A stretch of 64,000 nt of DNA from Rotaria macrura (taxonomy: Eukaryota > Rotifera > Eurotatoria > Philodinida > Philodinidae). Below the pieces are notes generated by a model that had not been told where the DNA came from, ran no database searches, and saw only the letters and a program-made list of their open reading frames with translations. The stretch lies in contig OENT01000004.1 in the NCBI GenBank assembly GCA_900239685.1, positions 310,001 through 374,000 on the forward strand. The letters run 5' to 3'. Shown here in pieces: positions 25,307-37,699 of this stretch (positions are counted from its first letter, which is position 1; every line of letters starts with the position of its first letter). A program made the translations under genes and the position numbers.

Positions 25307-28300
25307 TTAAAATGAAACTAATTTTTGAGTTGATGAACGACATTTAAAAATATAATTTGCACCATCATCGATAATATAATCATCATCGTCATCAGCTATA
25401 TTTTCAACAAATGTGTCACCCGTTTCATCTTCATGAACAACATCAGCATAATCATCATCATCATATTCTTTCATATTATAGTTTGAACTCATGGAATATT
25501 CCTTGTTTATTATTGAAGAATTAGGATCATATGTATTATCATACTCTTTTGTTAATTTTCGATATCCTTTTTGTATTTGACGACTATGTGGTATTGATTT
25601 ATTTGATAGAAAATCATCAGCAGTTTGAAAATTATCATAACCATCTGTGTAAAGAAAGAAAAAAAACAATACTAGTAACTTCTTGTTAAAAAACAAATTT
25701 AAAACTTTCAACAAACCTCGTTCAATTTTAACAATTAATGGTGATTGTTCAGTATTTTGATTTTGATTACGAAATTGTATTATAGCCATTTGTTCGTCAT
25801 CATCTTTACTATAGGTTTCTTGATGTTCAGACTGTACATCTGCAATCGTATTTTGTTGTTCGTCTTCAACATATTCTTCTTGTATTGTGGCGTTTTTCAT
25901 TGCTTCGACATCAAATGGATCAATATGATGTGCATCATAATGATGACGTTCAATAGCACGAACATGTGTAAATTTATTTGAACATAAACTACAACGATAA
26001 ATTGTTTCCCGTCGTAACATTTGTTGTTTTATGGATGACGATGGTGATGTTGATGGTGAAAGTTGAGAGTTTTTCATTGATGATGAAAATGTTCGTGGTC
26101 GAATCGATAAACCACCAGCAGGTATTTTTGCATAAACACCACAACGATGAACTTTTGTAATATGTTGTCGTAGATCACCACGTGTTGCATACATTAAACC
26201 GCATTCATTACATTGAAATGTTCGATGATCTAAAATAAAGTATTGATTTTAATATATAAAATAAATTTTTGTTTCTTCAGTCATCAAATATCATGATCTA
26301 TGTACGAAATAGACAAATCGTTTCGAAACAAAAATATTGCTTGTTTGTTGATAACTCTCACCGTTCTATTTAAATTATCTATTCTACAATCAAAATGTTC
26401 ACTTGTATATGACAAAGAGAACATATATTTTTATTTGTCTATACTACACGTAGATAGTTGAATGACGTATCCCATCCTGTAAAAGTATTACCTTATCTAG
26501 TTGTCATTTCTAGACAGTACGTCAGTCAGATGTAGAGTAATTGCAGCTCATCACTTGAGCCTTCATATACTAATTAATCTACTATCCGAGATGTTCGTTA
26601 CAACTTCACTACTACGAATAATCAAATGACACAAAACTTAGTCGTCATTGATCGACAGTCATTTCAAGGTTGATAGTATTCAAGTTTATGGATCGTTTTT
26701 ATTGAAATTGAACAGTATTTCATGACGACACAGTTTTTGTGAGATATGAATGATCTTTCAAAATTTCATGTCACACAAAACAAACAATCTTTCGAGAATC
26801 AAAGCTTTCAATCAAAGAAGTCTAAGTATCAATCAGAATTAGAGCTCATACAATTTACGTTTGAGCCTTGCTACGAAAAATCTTCGTGGAATTTGTAAAT
26901 CAACATCTAATTGTTACATTCGTTATTTTTTCGTAGGACTCTGAGTTCATTCATAGAAGTTATTTTTACTATTCAATTATGACTCCATGGTATTTCAAAT
27001 AAAAATCAGTTACTACTGCTAAGCAATACTCTCGAATATAGAAATTAATGTATGCATCACAATGACTTTCTATTATATCTTTTAGTCAACAATAATCCCA
27101 GTATTTGAAATAATTGCTGACAATGATCCTTAACTAATCATACGAGAAAATTACATGATCATATTTCTAAATATGAACGAACGCATAGATTTAACAGAAT
27201 AATGATGACGAATCAATCACATTACACAAAACAAGAAAATCGTATCTTCATTTCAAAGTACATATAATATGAGTCTTCGTAAATGCAACGAGTATGAAAT
27301 TGACGTAGTCATAAAAATGTCACATAATGCATCAGAATTTTTACTTGATAAAGAACTGATAGTCTTTACTAAAAACGAAATTTCTATAGGTATTCTTTAT
27401 TTTCAAACGTTTTCAAGTTCATGAAAATTCAAATTCAAAATGATTTTCTCATTTGAATAACGGTCAACTCGAGTCACTCATATCAACTTAATCTTATTTC
27501 ACCAACTTATAATCGTTAATAACAATTCGAACCGTTATGCTGATTTAGATGGAGAGTATTGCATCTAATAGAAACTGGCGAAATGTTTTCATTAGTTATG
27601 TTTACACATGAAAAATGTAAAATACGATATCATGAATTCTTATGCATAATATTAAAGTTCACGTAAATATAACTAACCTCGGTGTTGTGAATTCATATGA
27701 TCATCAAGTAGATTTTGTGAATAGGTTTTATACGGACACAATGCACAATTGAGTTGAACACGTGGTGTACTATAGTTATTATTATTTTCATGATGATTTT
27801 TTTTATGTTGATTTAATTCATGTCTAAAACAAAAAACATCGTATATGTTCTCTTTTCGAGATAATAAATTCTGTAAAATAAAATCCATACGCATCAGCGA
27901 ACTCTTGATCACATTTAAGACATGTAACGAAATCGTCATCATTAGCATGTTTTTTTATCATATGTTGTTTAAGATCAGCTTTACGTGTTAATACTGTTGG
28001 ACAATATGTACAATGAAATTTTTGTGCATTTGCTTGATGTGTTAACATATGTGCTTTTAAACTGTTACTTTGAGTAAATCGAAATTTACAAACCTATAAA
28101 ATTCAATATTTCCCTCGATTTACATTAAATAAAAATCAAAGATATCTTACTGTGCATTGGTATGGTCGCTCACCTAAAATTAAAACGAGATTATTACGAT
28201 ATAATGAAAAAACAACAACAAAGATTCTCTTCTGCTATACCCGTATGAACACGTAGATGACGTTTTAGTTTGAATGTATCTGGACTACAATACGAACAAT

Positions 28301-29941
28301 GAGGACATGAATATGGTTTTTCCTAAAAAACACAACAACAACAAGCGTTCAATAAAATATTAACTAAAACCATAAATCCGAAATTCGTACGCCTGTATGT
28401 GTTCGTATATGCCGACGAAGTTTACTTAATTCAACAGTTGCATAACCACATTCTTCACATTTATGTGGTTTTTCCATCGTGTGTCTGAAGAAGAAAAAAT
28501 TATAAATCAATACACTTGAGTAAATATACAATTAAGTAGTTAAGATTGAACATAAACCTAATTTTCTCAAATTGTGAGGTGACACATATCTACAATTGGT
28601 ATGCTTTCATCTATTATCTATTGATATACTAAGTTCACTGTTGTTTAAGCTTGATCGTAAATTCGCAAAAATATTTCACTTCCTAATTCCCTTTTTTTTA
28701 GTTAGAAAATAATCAATTACGAGTTCACGGTTTATTTAGGCGATTTCTGCTAACAAATTAAGTTTTTTAAGCAAAATCGACAACCAAGTAAACTTCAGAT
28801 CAAGGCCAAGTGATTCAAGATTCGTTGTTTCACAAAGTAAAATTGATCTTCAAAATCTGTCGACGAACTGTGATTTCTGTTACATCTACAACTTTCCATT
28901 TATCATTATGAAAACAAAGACTTTCAATTGTCACATACTTATGTCTTTTTTTCTTTTCTTTATACCAACAAAATTACAGTGAGATTGTACATATATATAT
29001 ACTCGTATGATAAGAATATCTCTAACTTACTTGTAGCGAACATGACGAATAAGCTCACCACTTGTTGTAAATTTGAATTCACAAAATTTACACTAGACAA
29101 AGAGAAGCAGAACTAGTTAGCAATAGCAATAGATGTTTTCGTTTTTGTTTACCTGAAATGGTTTTATACCAAGATGTGTATTAACATGATTTTGTAACTG
29201 TGCTGTTGTTTTAAATGTATTTGAGCAGTATGTACCTGAAAGAAAAGTATGTACAATTATTTTATTGTTTAGTTGCTAAATTACATTTATGTGGTCGTTC
29301 AGTTGAATGGGACTTAAGATGACGTTGAAGAAGATACTTTTTACCGGTACAGTAATTGCTAGAACGTAGTTAACACTGATATATATATATATGAAAAAAG
29401 ATTTGATTCTTACCAATACGGACATAGATGTTTTTCATCGCGACGAACTTTAGTTGAAGTTTTTGTTGAATCACGTGCACTGTTATTACCTACTGATCCC
29501 GAATTTTTTCGATTTGAAACTTCACTAGAACATAAAAGCAACAACGACACTAGTTCAAATGATTGAAATTGTAAAAACGAGTATTGTATACCTAAATTCA
29601 TACACGGTAGAATTTGCTTGAGAACCCAATGAAATATCAACTGGTGCAACAGTTGAGAAGTCTTCGTCATCTTCGACATGCCAATCTTCATCATTATCAC
29701 CTATTAGTTCACGTTTAGCTGGTCGTCCACGGCGTCTTTTTATAATACTACTATTGGTATTATTATTTTGAAGAGTGTGTCGCTGGTGCTCTTGTTTAAC
29801 ACGCGCCACCGGCAGTTCGTCAATGTTGTCGTCGTCGCCCTGATCGTCTTCAAAAGAATGTTCATCATAGCCTGGATCATCAGCAAATTTAACATTGAAA
29901 CTTGCTCTTGATCGTGTTGAACGACGTATTTCACTAGTCAT
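25307..29941 (-). CDS. CTCF: CTCF insulator protein, 11 zinc fingers, 12 exons, 692 aa
   Basis: Sequence-specific chromatin insulator that positions cohesin loops. Exons: 29941-29592, 29524-29414, 29358-29285, 29235-29153, 29092-29031, 28484-28391, 28322-28241, 28173-28151 (23 nt), 28093-27891, 27823-27678, 26229-25717 and 25644-25307; phases join and the sum is 2079 nt. Eleven C2H2 fingers (from about residue 149) line up one to one with vertebrate CTCF. Finger 3 has [14 protein letters not shown], finger 4 [20 protein letters not shown], finger 7 [17 protein letters not shown], and the finger 10-11 spacer is long. An AT-hook-like RRRGRPAKR sits at residues 69-77 and a YEF at 114-116, where vertebrate CTCF has its cohesin-binding YDF, both shortly before finger 1. 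The C-terminus is acidic. Intron 10 is 1448 bp. Intron 11 (25645-25716) is 72 nt without an in-frame stop. Confidence 0.95.
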
Positions 29942-30409
29942 TATGATCAATTTTGTTATTTTTTTTGTTAATCGACTTCAGAGAAAATATAATCGTTTAG
30001 AAAGTGGAGCCACTCAATCAGTAGGAATAGGGGGCACCGTATAATTACGACGTCACTGCTTGTCGGCTCTAAATTGATAGTTAACATCATGGAGGTCATA
30101 GTTCATTGTATATTCCTCATAATCCATACATGTTTAATAGAAAATATAATCAATCTTCTGTTCTCGAGAATAATTTTTATATTTTGAAATGTTTATTAAA
30201 TCTTTGAATAAATATTTCAAATTTTCATAAAATTTTTAACAATCAGATAGATGTCGGTATAATATTAGAGAAAGTTAGTTTGAGTATATAAAGGTGATCT
30301 CACATAATATTTTACTTGAAAATTTATCAGTCAACATCCAAAATGCCTTGATTAAAGCCAAAACAGACAGACAAGTTAGAGTCTCTACAACTGATGCTTG
30401 GTAAATGTC
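29942..30409. other. Upstream flank of CTCF
   Basis: AT-rich sequence between the CTCF start codon and the left end of the hAT element. It is the probable CTCF promoter region; no specific element is recognisable. It includes the left target-site copy GTAAATGT at 30402-30409. Confidence 0.5.
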
Positions 30410-31929
30410 AGTGGCGGCGGAGCCATTGAGACACGTGAGGCTTGAGTCTCACCTAGTTTTTAGCTGTAGAGGCTCAGCCTCACTTGATTTCGGAGTGAAT
30501 ATTGTTATTTCTTATTCAAAGAATGTGTCATCTAAAGCATCTGATAGGTTCAGATACATATTCACACATTTATCTATGTTCACAAGTCGATATTCTTTCC
30601 AGATTCTTTTTTTGCAGAGTAATCTGTCAAGATTCTATTTAGTTTTGAAGTTCAGTCAAGACTCTTTCTATCGATGAAAGAAAGATAGAAAGATTCTTCA
30701 CAGAATTGCAAGAAGAATATCATTCTGCTGCTCTTTATGCTTTATATAAATTGCTAATACTCATTTTATCGTGCATTCGTTCATGCAAAGCTAAACAGTT
30801 AACATGATGAAATTAATAAGAAATATTGAAATTCATGCGGCTCATATATGTTGTAAATTAAAGATATGTATATGCAAATATCATGTGATGAAATTTATTA
30901 GTTTATTTAGCTTTTTCTAAGGCTAAAAATGATGAACGTGACGAAGAAGATTCGTAGTCGTGAGCAGTTCCTGAATATTCAATAGATTTTTTTTCTTTTC
31001 TCAAAACACTGACATTTCTCAATTAAAATTGTCAGTATCATACTTGCCATTGTTCACAACTTTTGTCGTGTCGTTACTTGTATCGTTCTGTAATTTTTGT
31101 CATTTGTCTGAGGTATTGAAATAAAATGTACCATTGTAGCACTATTTTTTTCACTTATATTTTTATCGTGAAAACTATTTACTGATAATAACGTTGATGA
31201 CGATAAATCGTATTATAGTACACGTAATAATTCAAAAAAAGAATGCAAGAATCTGATCAGATTACCCAAGAAAAAATCGTATATTATAATGAAAAGAGTC
31301 CGCCCTAGACTTCAAGAAGTGCACGATTCTTTGCAGATTATAGATTTCTTGCTTAGTCATCGAAGATATAGAACAAAAATCTTCACAGATTTCTCAGGAA
31401 ATCAAGAATCTGGAAACAATAGAGACAAGAATATTAACTTGTCGACCTACATATATCCTATACATAGCTCTTCTTTCATTTTCTTCACTTGAATTTTTCT
31501 CTTCTTTTCGTGTTGTTTACATATGTTCTCTCTTTTTCATGTTTTCTTTCCAACGCGGTTCGCTTTTTTCCTATTTGGTTTATGAATACAGTGAAAAAGA
31601 GGAAGCAAAGAGGGTCAACAGAGTATACTAAATCGCCAGCTGATTCATCAACGTCGATCAACGATAAAAATAGTGAAGAAATTTCAAATGAAGATGCATC
31701 ACTTATCGTTGTCGATGATGAGTCAGAAGAACAGTTATCAAAGTAAGTGTGAATTAGCCTGTTGTATGTCATCAACAGTGTACGTGTCGGTGACCGGATC
31801 CGAATCGTAATCAACATCGATGAAAGGGATATAGAGTTCTCAAGCATCATGGTTCAAAAATTTTCCCTAGCTTACTCTTTGTAAAAATATTATGAGCCTC
31901 ACCTAGTTCGATGATGCTCCGCCGCCCCT
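30410..31929 (+). mobile_element. Internally deleted hAT-type DNA transposon, 1520 bp
   Basis: The ends are inverted repeats: CAGTGGCGGCGGAGC on the left and, read inward from the right, CAGGGGCGGCGGAGC (one mismatch in 15), followed by further subterminal similarity (GTGAGGCT). An exact 8-bp direct repeat, GTAAATGT, flanks it at 30402-30409 and 31930-31937. CAG-type ends and 8-bp target duplications are the hallmark of the hAT superfamily. Most of the transposase is missing. A plausible first exon remains at 31582-31742, starting MNTVKKRKQRG, Ser/Glu-rich, and ending at a strong GTAAGT donor. This resembles the N-terminus of ZMYM1/DUF4371-like hAT transposases (inference). The element is non-autonomous. 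Confidence 0.9.
31582..31742 (+). pseudogene. Orphan first exon of a hAT-type transposase
   Basis: Starts with ATG and encodes about 53 residues: a basic KKRKQR stretch followed by a Ser/Asp/Glu-rich segment ending SEEQLSK, cut by a consensus GTAAGT donor. No downstream exon remains before the element ends 187 bp later. The identity as transposase N-terminus is inferred from its place in the hAT element and its Lys-rich then acidic composition; no catalytic residue is present. Confidence 0.45.
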
Positions 31930-32554
31930 GGTAAATGTATACACTCTTGTGTTCAATCTTTTGTCGAATTTGAAAAAATTCGTAGGAGCCAAATGGCTTC
32001 CACTTTACTTATCTAATGTTGCATGCATGCCAAATGATGACTGCAAAAGTACAATTGTAATTAGTTTTTATCCTATAGATTTAAGATAAAAGTTGAAAAA
32101 ACCAATGGAAATCGATTACTTGGCCAAGATTGTATATTAGACTCTGAATGAGTTCAAAATTGTTGAATCTAGACACTATTATGTACAGTGTGTCTTCTTC
32201 AGTATTAGTTGGAAAGTTAACTTCAAGAAAGAAATGGCAATGGTACTGATTTTCTCAATAGAGAGTGACAAGATAAACGCAAAGAGTCTATGGGAACTTT
32301 GGAAAACAAAAGTTTTCTTTCATTTATTTATATTTATTGTATGAAAAGTCTTTAGAGATAAAGATAAATTATTTCTGTTTGCACGATGTTATCATTCTAT
32401 CCACATACAAGGTTATTTTGACAGATACAGGTACTGTAGAGAACCCGAACAGGTTCGATTTTAAATGAAATCGAATAGAAACATGAATACTAACGCTTAA
32501 TTATACATGATAGAAGTTGGTAAACGAATCAGATGATAAGAAGAAAATAATAAT
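31930..32554. other. Right flank of the hAT element
   Basis: AT-rich; begins with the right copy of the 8-bp target duplication. No gene is seen. Confidence 0.6.
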
Positions 32555-32812
32555 TCAACTTGACGACGGTACAGAATTCGTCAATTTGGATGATTTTGAT
32601 GCTATAAAAGTATTATCACGTTCTTTTTTATGAGGCTTAGGTTTAGGTCGTATAACATGAGGTCTTGAATAAATCGATAATTCTGGATTCGATAGAAATC
32701 TATTATCTCTTGCAGCAATTTTGAACAAGACCATTAATGTGATAATAAGTCCGACGACGCCCAACGTAATGTAGGATATGTAAGGAATAATTAATCCATT
32801 ATTCGCTCGCAT
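32555..32812 (-). CDS. Possible small single-pass membrane protein, 85 aa
   Basis: ATG-initiated frame. After a short N-terminus (MRANNG) comes a hydrophobic segment of about 25 residues (residues 8-33, with YITLGVVGLIITLMVLF) followed by a basic, Pro/Lys/Ser-rich tail (RPKPKPHKKER), as in small type III or tail-signalled membrane proteins. The well-formed membrane segment and the non-random tail favour a real gene or a terminal exon. No family is recognised and no partner exon was found upstream. Confidence 0.4.
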   Translation of the reverse strand: MRANNGLIIPYISYITLGVVGLIITLMVLFKIAARDNRFLSNPELSIYSRPHVIRPKPKPHKKERDNTFIASKSSKLTNSVPSSS

Positions 32813-35800
32813 TATTGTATTGTGTGAATTTGATTTAAGTTATGTCATTTAGTTCGAGGAACGCAAAACAGTGAAATAAATCTTAACAGAAAGCAAATAG
32901 GAAAAGCAGATCTCTACATTTTATGATTAAAAAAAGCGACAAAGACAAATGACTCGTGTCTACATTCAAATAAAAGAAGAAAAAACGAATAAAAATACTA
33001 TCTATCTTCATCAAATAATTACAATATGAAGGATATGGGTTGCTAAAAATAAACGCATTTCCAAAAACACAATATTGATCAAAAATTCTGTGAAAACAAC
33101 ATGTTCCAATATTATTTTCACTTGGAAACAAAAATCTTACTGGCTAACTTATAACAAATGCCATTCATTTGTATTAGAAAACATCATGAATACGAAATAC
33201 TTTTGGAACTATCATGAAAGTTTGTCAAAGTACTCTCTTGAACAGATTGTGTACTTTACAAAACAACTTTTTCAATTGATTAAACAATTTTGTATGAAGA
33301 AACAGAGCACAACATAGCATTTAGTGATATACGTATATATCACACTTGACATGATTCTTCAGTTGGGTTTGGAATAATAAAGCTTTGATAGAGAATGAAA
33401 AAGATAATTAGAAAATAACTTGCTAGAAAAACAGTTATCAGAACGATTTATAGAAACTTTTATTATTTTTAAATAATGAATGCATATTTTTAAAACTTTT
33501 TTTCTTAATTTTTTTATTGTTTCTGAAAAAAGTAAAAAGCATATTCTCTATCTCCTTTTTTTTATTCAGATATTCATCGCATGAAATGCAAAATAAATAG
33601 TGTTGTCTACATAAATGAGGACTCATTTCTCAGAATATAAATTTATTATTTAGTATCAAAATGAACGTTTGTAGTAATGAAGTATAATCACATATTGATT
33701 AACTTCACACGAAACTATATCAGTGGAAGCAGTTGAATACATTTCTTTTGTTTCTCGGAGTGAATGACAAAGAATCTTTATTCTACAGTATCTCAAGCAA
33801 TTTTGATAAATTACCGTTCAAATCAAGATTTTTTCTAATAACTGCTCGAGATTATCTCAGGGAAAAAAATTTCTCTATTTTTGTCCATAGTACAATTCGG
33901 CAAATTATGTTGAATGTTCTCAACATGATAATTAAAATGAAAATCTAAATTTTAGAAAAGGTTGAAAATTTTTCCTGAACATTAAAAACTGCATGTATGA
34001 TTGATAATCTTAAAGAAAACCAATACAGATAAAAACTCAAGTGTATGAACGAACAGATAAAATCTAATGTTAGCAGTTACCACGATTTACGAAAAATCTA
34101 ACTTAGAATTTCAATGTCAACTAGATTCTAATCTTGTTCGCCATGTATATACAACAGTTCACAATGATGAGTATTTCTATTTTACATGTCACTCATCAAA
34201 TGCAATACAATTAATTATGGACCTAATGACTAAATTCTATATTCTAGAATTAATCTTAATGAAAAATATTTCTAAGTGCTTGAAAATGTGCAACAATTCG
34301 TCTTCATTCATCACACTGAGTTATTATTTTTGTCGTCGGTATGCGCATAAATGAGAAGAAAAAAACAACATTTTTCTCTTAACACATTTTCTTTCCTGAT
34401 AATCGACAAACTCTATTCTGTAATGTTCTGTTCTTTTTCTATAATGTCTGTAATACTTTTCAACAGTTGAAATTTATATGTAAAAAATGTAACAAATATG
34501 TGTTTCAGATTAAAAGAAAATATATTTAGTCAAGTAGGAGATGTCAGAGATTTCAATACTGTTTCTCATGCTTTAATTATTTTTATAATGGCCTTTTGGT
34601 ATTAAAAATAAATTTGAAGTCCTTAGTGAAAACCTAACAAACCATCACTGTTCTTGAATTTTCATGGAATTATATTTCTCATAGTACCACCTTGTACTAA
34701 TGAATATTTTAAGCAATTGAAGATATACTGTACTGTCCAGGATTATTCATATGTATACCATAGTGGAACGTGGATGGATGTGGGTAAAAATAATCGCTAC
34801 ACCCACGGCCTTTTGTTAGTAATCGTCGTGTTATAAAATTCTTTGGATAATAATATTGACAATATTTGCATTTGACGAAAGTTGGAATCGAAAATGAATT
34901 CTGCAAACTCAAAATTTTTGATTAAAAATATCGGATTTTCGTTCGGGTAGCTGAGCAGCTGATGAATTGCTTTCATAACTCTGGGATTAATCTAATGCAA
35001 TATCAGTTTTTATTTATGAGGCTATGAGTGTGGTAAGAGTGCGCGATTAGAAAAGTCACATTCATAGCTTCAAGACAAACTGCTGACTATACTATCTTTG
35101 TTCTAGATCTCACAACTATTATATTCTATCCCACAATTTAACAATTCAAGAGAATCGCATTCAGGTTTTGAGATGAACTTTAAAACGATCCATTACAATT
35201 TCATGAATGAAAGAAAATATTTTCATCAACTTAATACTATGGATGTGGATGTACATATGGGTGTTATTACCACATAGATAAAGACATCCGCACCCACACC
35301 CAAGTCCTTTGTTTCTAGTTTGAACTAAAACTATAAATGTATCTTCACAACCTAGCTAAGAAACAAGAGATGATATAGAGTTGACTGATCGAAAAAGCTA
35401 CATCAGTCAGCGAAGTTTTTGTTTTCTCATGTTTTGAAAAAAATTCAAGTAGATAGTAACAGAAATGTTTCGACGAATTCGGGATGACAATGATACATCT
35501 CAGAAAAACAAAAGTGCCGTTCACAACAACTCAAGTTTTATGCAGGAGAAAGGAATGCACTTTAATCAATTTGATGAACACGTCGGTAGGATTTTTGACA
35601 TCAATGAAGGGAGACCTTTGATGAAAGATCCCATCCAATGAGACAATGATTTCTAGTGTCATGCATAGATAAATATGTAAAAATTATGCTTTTCAAAATT
35701 CAATAGCATTATTTGTTCTGTTTGATTTTTTATTAGAAGGTTTCATCTATGTTATACAGTATTCGACACTAGAGATATCACAAGATATTTTCATGAGAAA

Positions 35801-37699
35801 AAGTATGAGCAAGAAAAAATCAGTGATAAAAGAAGCATTATCTCGGTGATGTCATTCATAAAAAGATATTTCGAATCTAAAATACTAAATTTCTTTTTTT
35901 CGATACATCAGTAATTCATTGTTACTGTCGACCAAATCTTTGCGTGTTAATTTCTTCGATTCAATGCAATTAATACATGTAAATGAATATCATCACATGA
36001 TTTATTTTTCTATCCAGGCATTCACTATGTTGCTATTATTCATATTAACTACATATTTGATGAAATGCAATAAAAACATTGGAACATGTCGTGTTTAATC
36101 AGACCAATTTGATTTGCTCAGATCTGTTTATAATGTTTGATTTTATTATTATTATTATTTATTTATTCTTTAGAAGAAAACACTGCGCGATAAATGTAAT
36201 AATTGATAAAGTTTTAGACTGGTAAATTATCAAAATAGGAGGAAGAAATAGATGAAAGCGAATAATTATAAATGGCTTTAGTATAAGTGAAAAAAATCGT
36301 TGGAGTAAACGTCGTATTAGTTAAAATTCAAATAAAAATGACAAGAACTTTATGTTCCGAGTTTCAGTATGACAAAAAGAAAAAGAAATTTTTTACGGAG
36401 TATACTAATTCATGAAGGCATGTGTCTACATAAATGAATACACTTGATCAAGATTAAAATAAGATTTAACCCGACATGTATGCTGATACAGGATAAGTAG
36501 AGTATGTTGTTGAATGAGAAGTTGCTGTTTCAGTAGTAATAGACGGTGTTGTCACATAAGATGATACTGTTTGCGAAGAAATCATTTCAGCTATATATGT
36601 TTCAGAACTTTATCCTGCATAACGGCACCCACGGCCTACGATGAAAATCAGAAAGAAGAAGTTCATTTAAAAAAAATATACGATGAATTCAAACACTATT
36701 TGCATGCGGATTTCAGTTTGATCTTCGCTCAGAGGTCCAGCTATGTCCGAAGCAGCGCTTGATCGAACCCCATAAATCTGAGAAATAGATGATGTTCTAT
36801 GGTTGTTATTTGTCTCAATAGTTGTGTACTAAAGTGATGAAGATATGGGATACCACGGAACAAAGCTTCTTCCTGCGTTTTTGTATAATGTATCAAATAT
36901 GGCCAAACGTTTTTCTGCACATTTACTGAGACCTTTATCATTGACTCCTTTTGATTGGTCTCTCTCTTTTGCACACGGAGTTGAATGCAAGAGAGTAATC
37001 TCGCCAGCCAAATACATACCAGATATTGGAGCCGGACATCGTCGACGACGTCTTGCATCGTTTGCTAACACTAGTTGGGTCATAGTCACGAAAATTTTAC
37101 ATGACTCACACTGATACTTGTGTTTGGCCACTAGCTATATATACTGCAGCACACTAGAAGAAAGAATATTTCTCGATGAATTTCAATGACAAAGAATAAC
37201 TCTGAACACATACCAAAGTTGGCAGGGCTGTGTAATCACGATGTTTCCACTGAAAATGTACCCGGTGCATTCGTATAAAATGTTTTCAGCATAACAGCAT
37301 TAATAGCATATTCTAAAACATATTGTTTGATGTTTGTTAATACTGACAATATGAACTGGAGATAAATTTGCTACCTTCTCCATTGACAGCTTGACTACGA
37401 TTCGGAAGGTAGATCGAAATAGTTAAGACTGAAAACCATGTTTGCTGCCATAGTGAGTAATAAAGTTCTTATGCAACAAATTGATCCTTCAATCAATCCA
37501 AAACATATACCTGAATTTCTTCGACCCATATCTGGACAGGAAAATGATAGATCTGTGAATTAAAGCAAAGGAAAAAGTTTTCTCAACTAACTTATTGATG
37601 AATAGTACCTGGGGACAGCTTTCTACTACGATTTGTTGTACGTACAGGAGGAAGACATATTTTACCGTTGCTACGAAAAAAAATATTATCAATATAAGT
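32813..37699. other. Gene-poor stretch
   Basis: About 4.9 kb of AT-rich DNA without a supported gene. Overlapping open frames on both strands between 36571 and 37131 match nothing recognisable. Two places hold GTGGATG/CACCCAC words in inverted orientation (34770-34810 and 35240-35305), perhaps old repeat ends. Confidence 0.5.

Noticed and set aside
34770-35305. GTGGATG/CACCCAC words in inverted orientation, as if transposon ends
   Set aside because: The flanking sequence of the two sites does not match in inverted alignment and no target duplication was seen.
36571-37131. Overlapping open frames on both strands, less AT-rich than the neighbourhood
   Set aside because: None of the three translations shows a domain or a phase-compatible partner exon.
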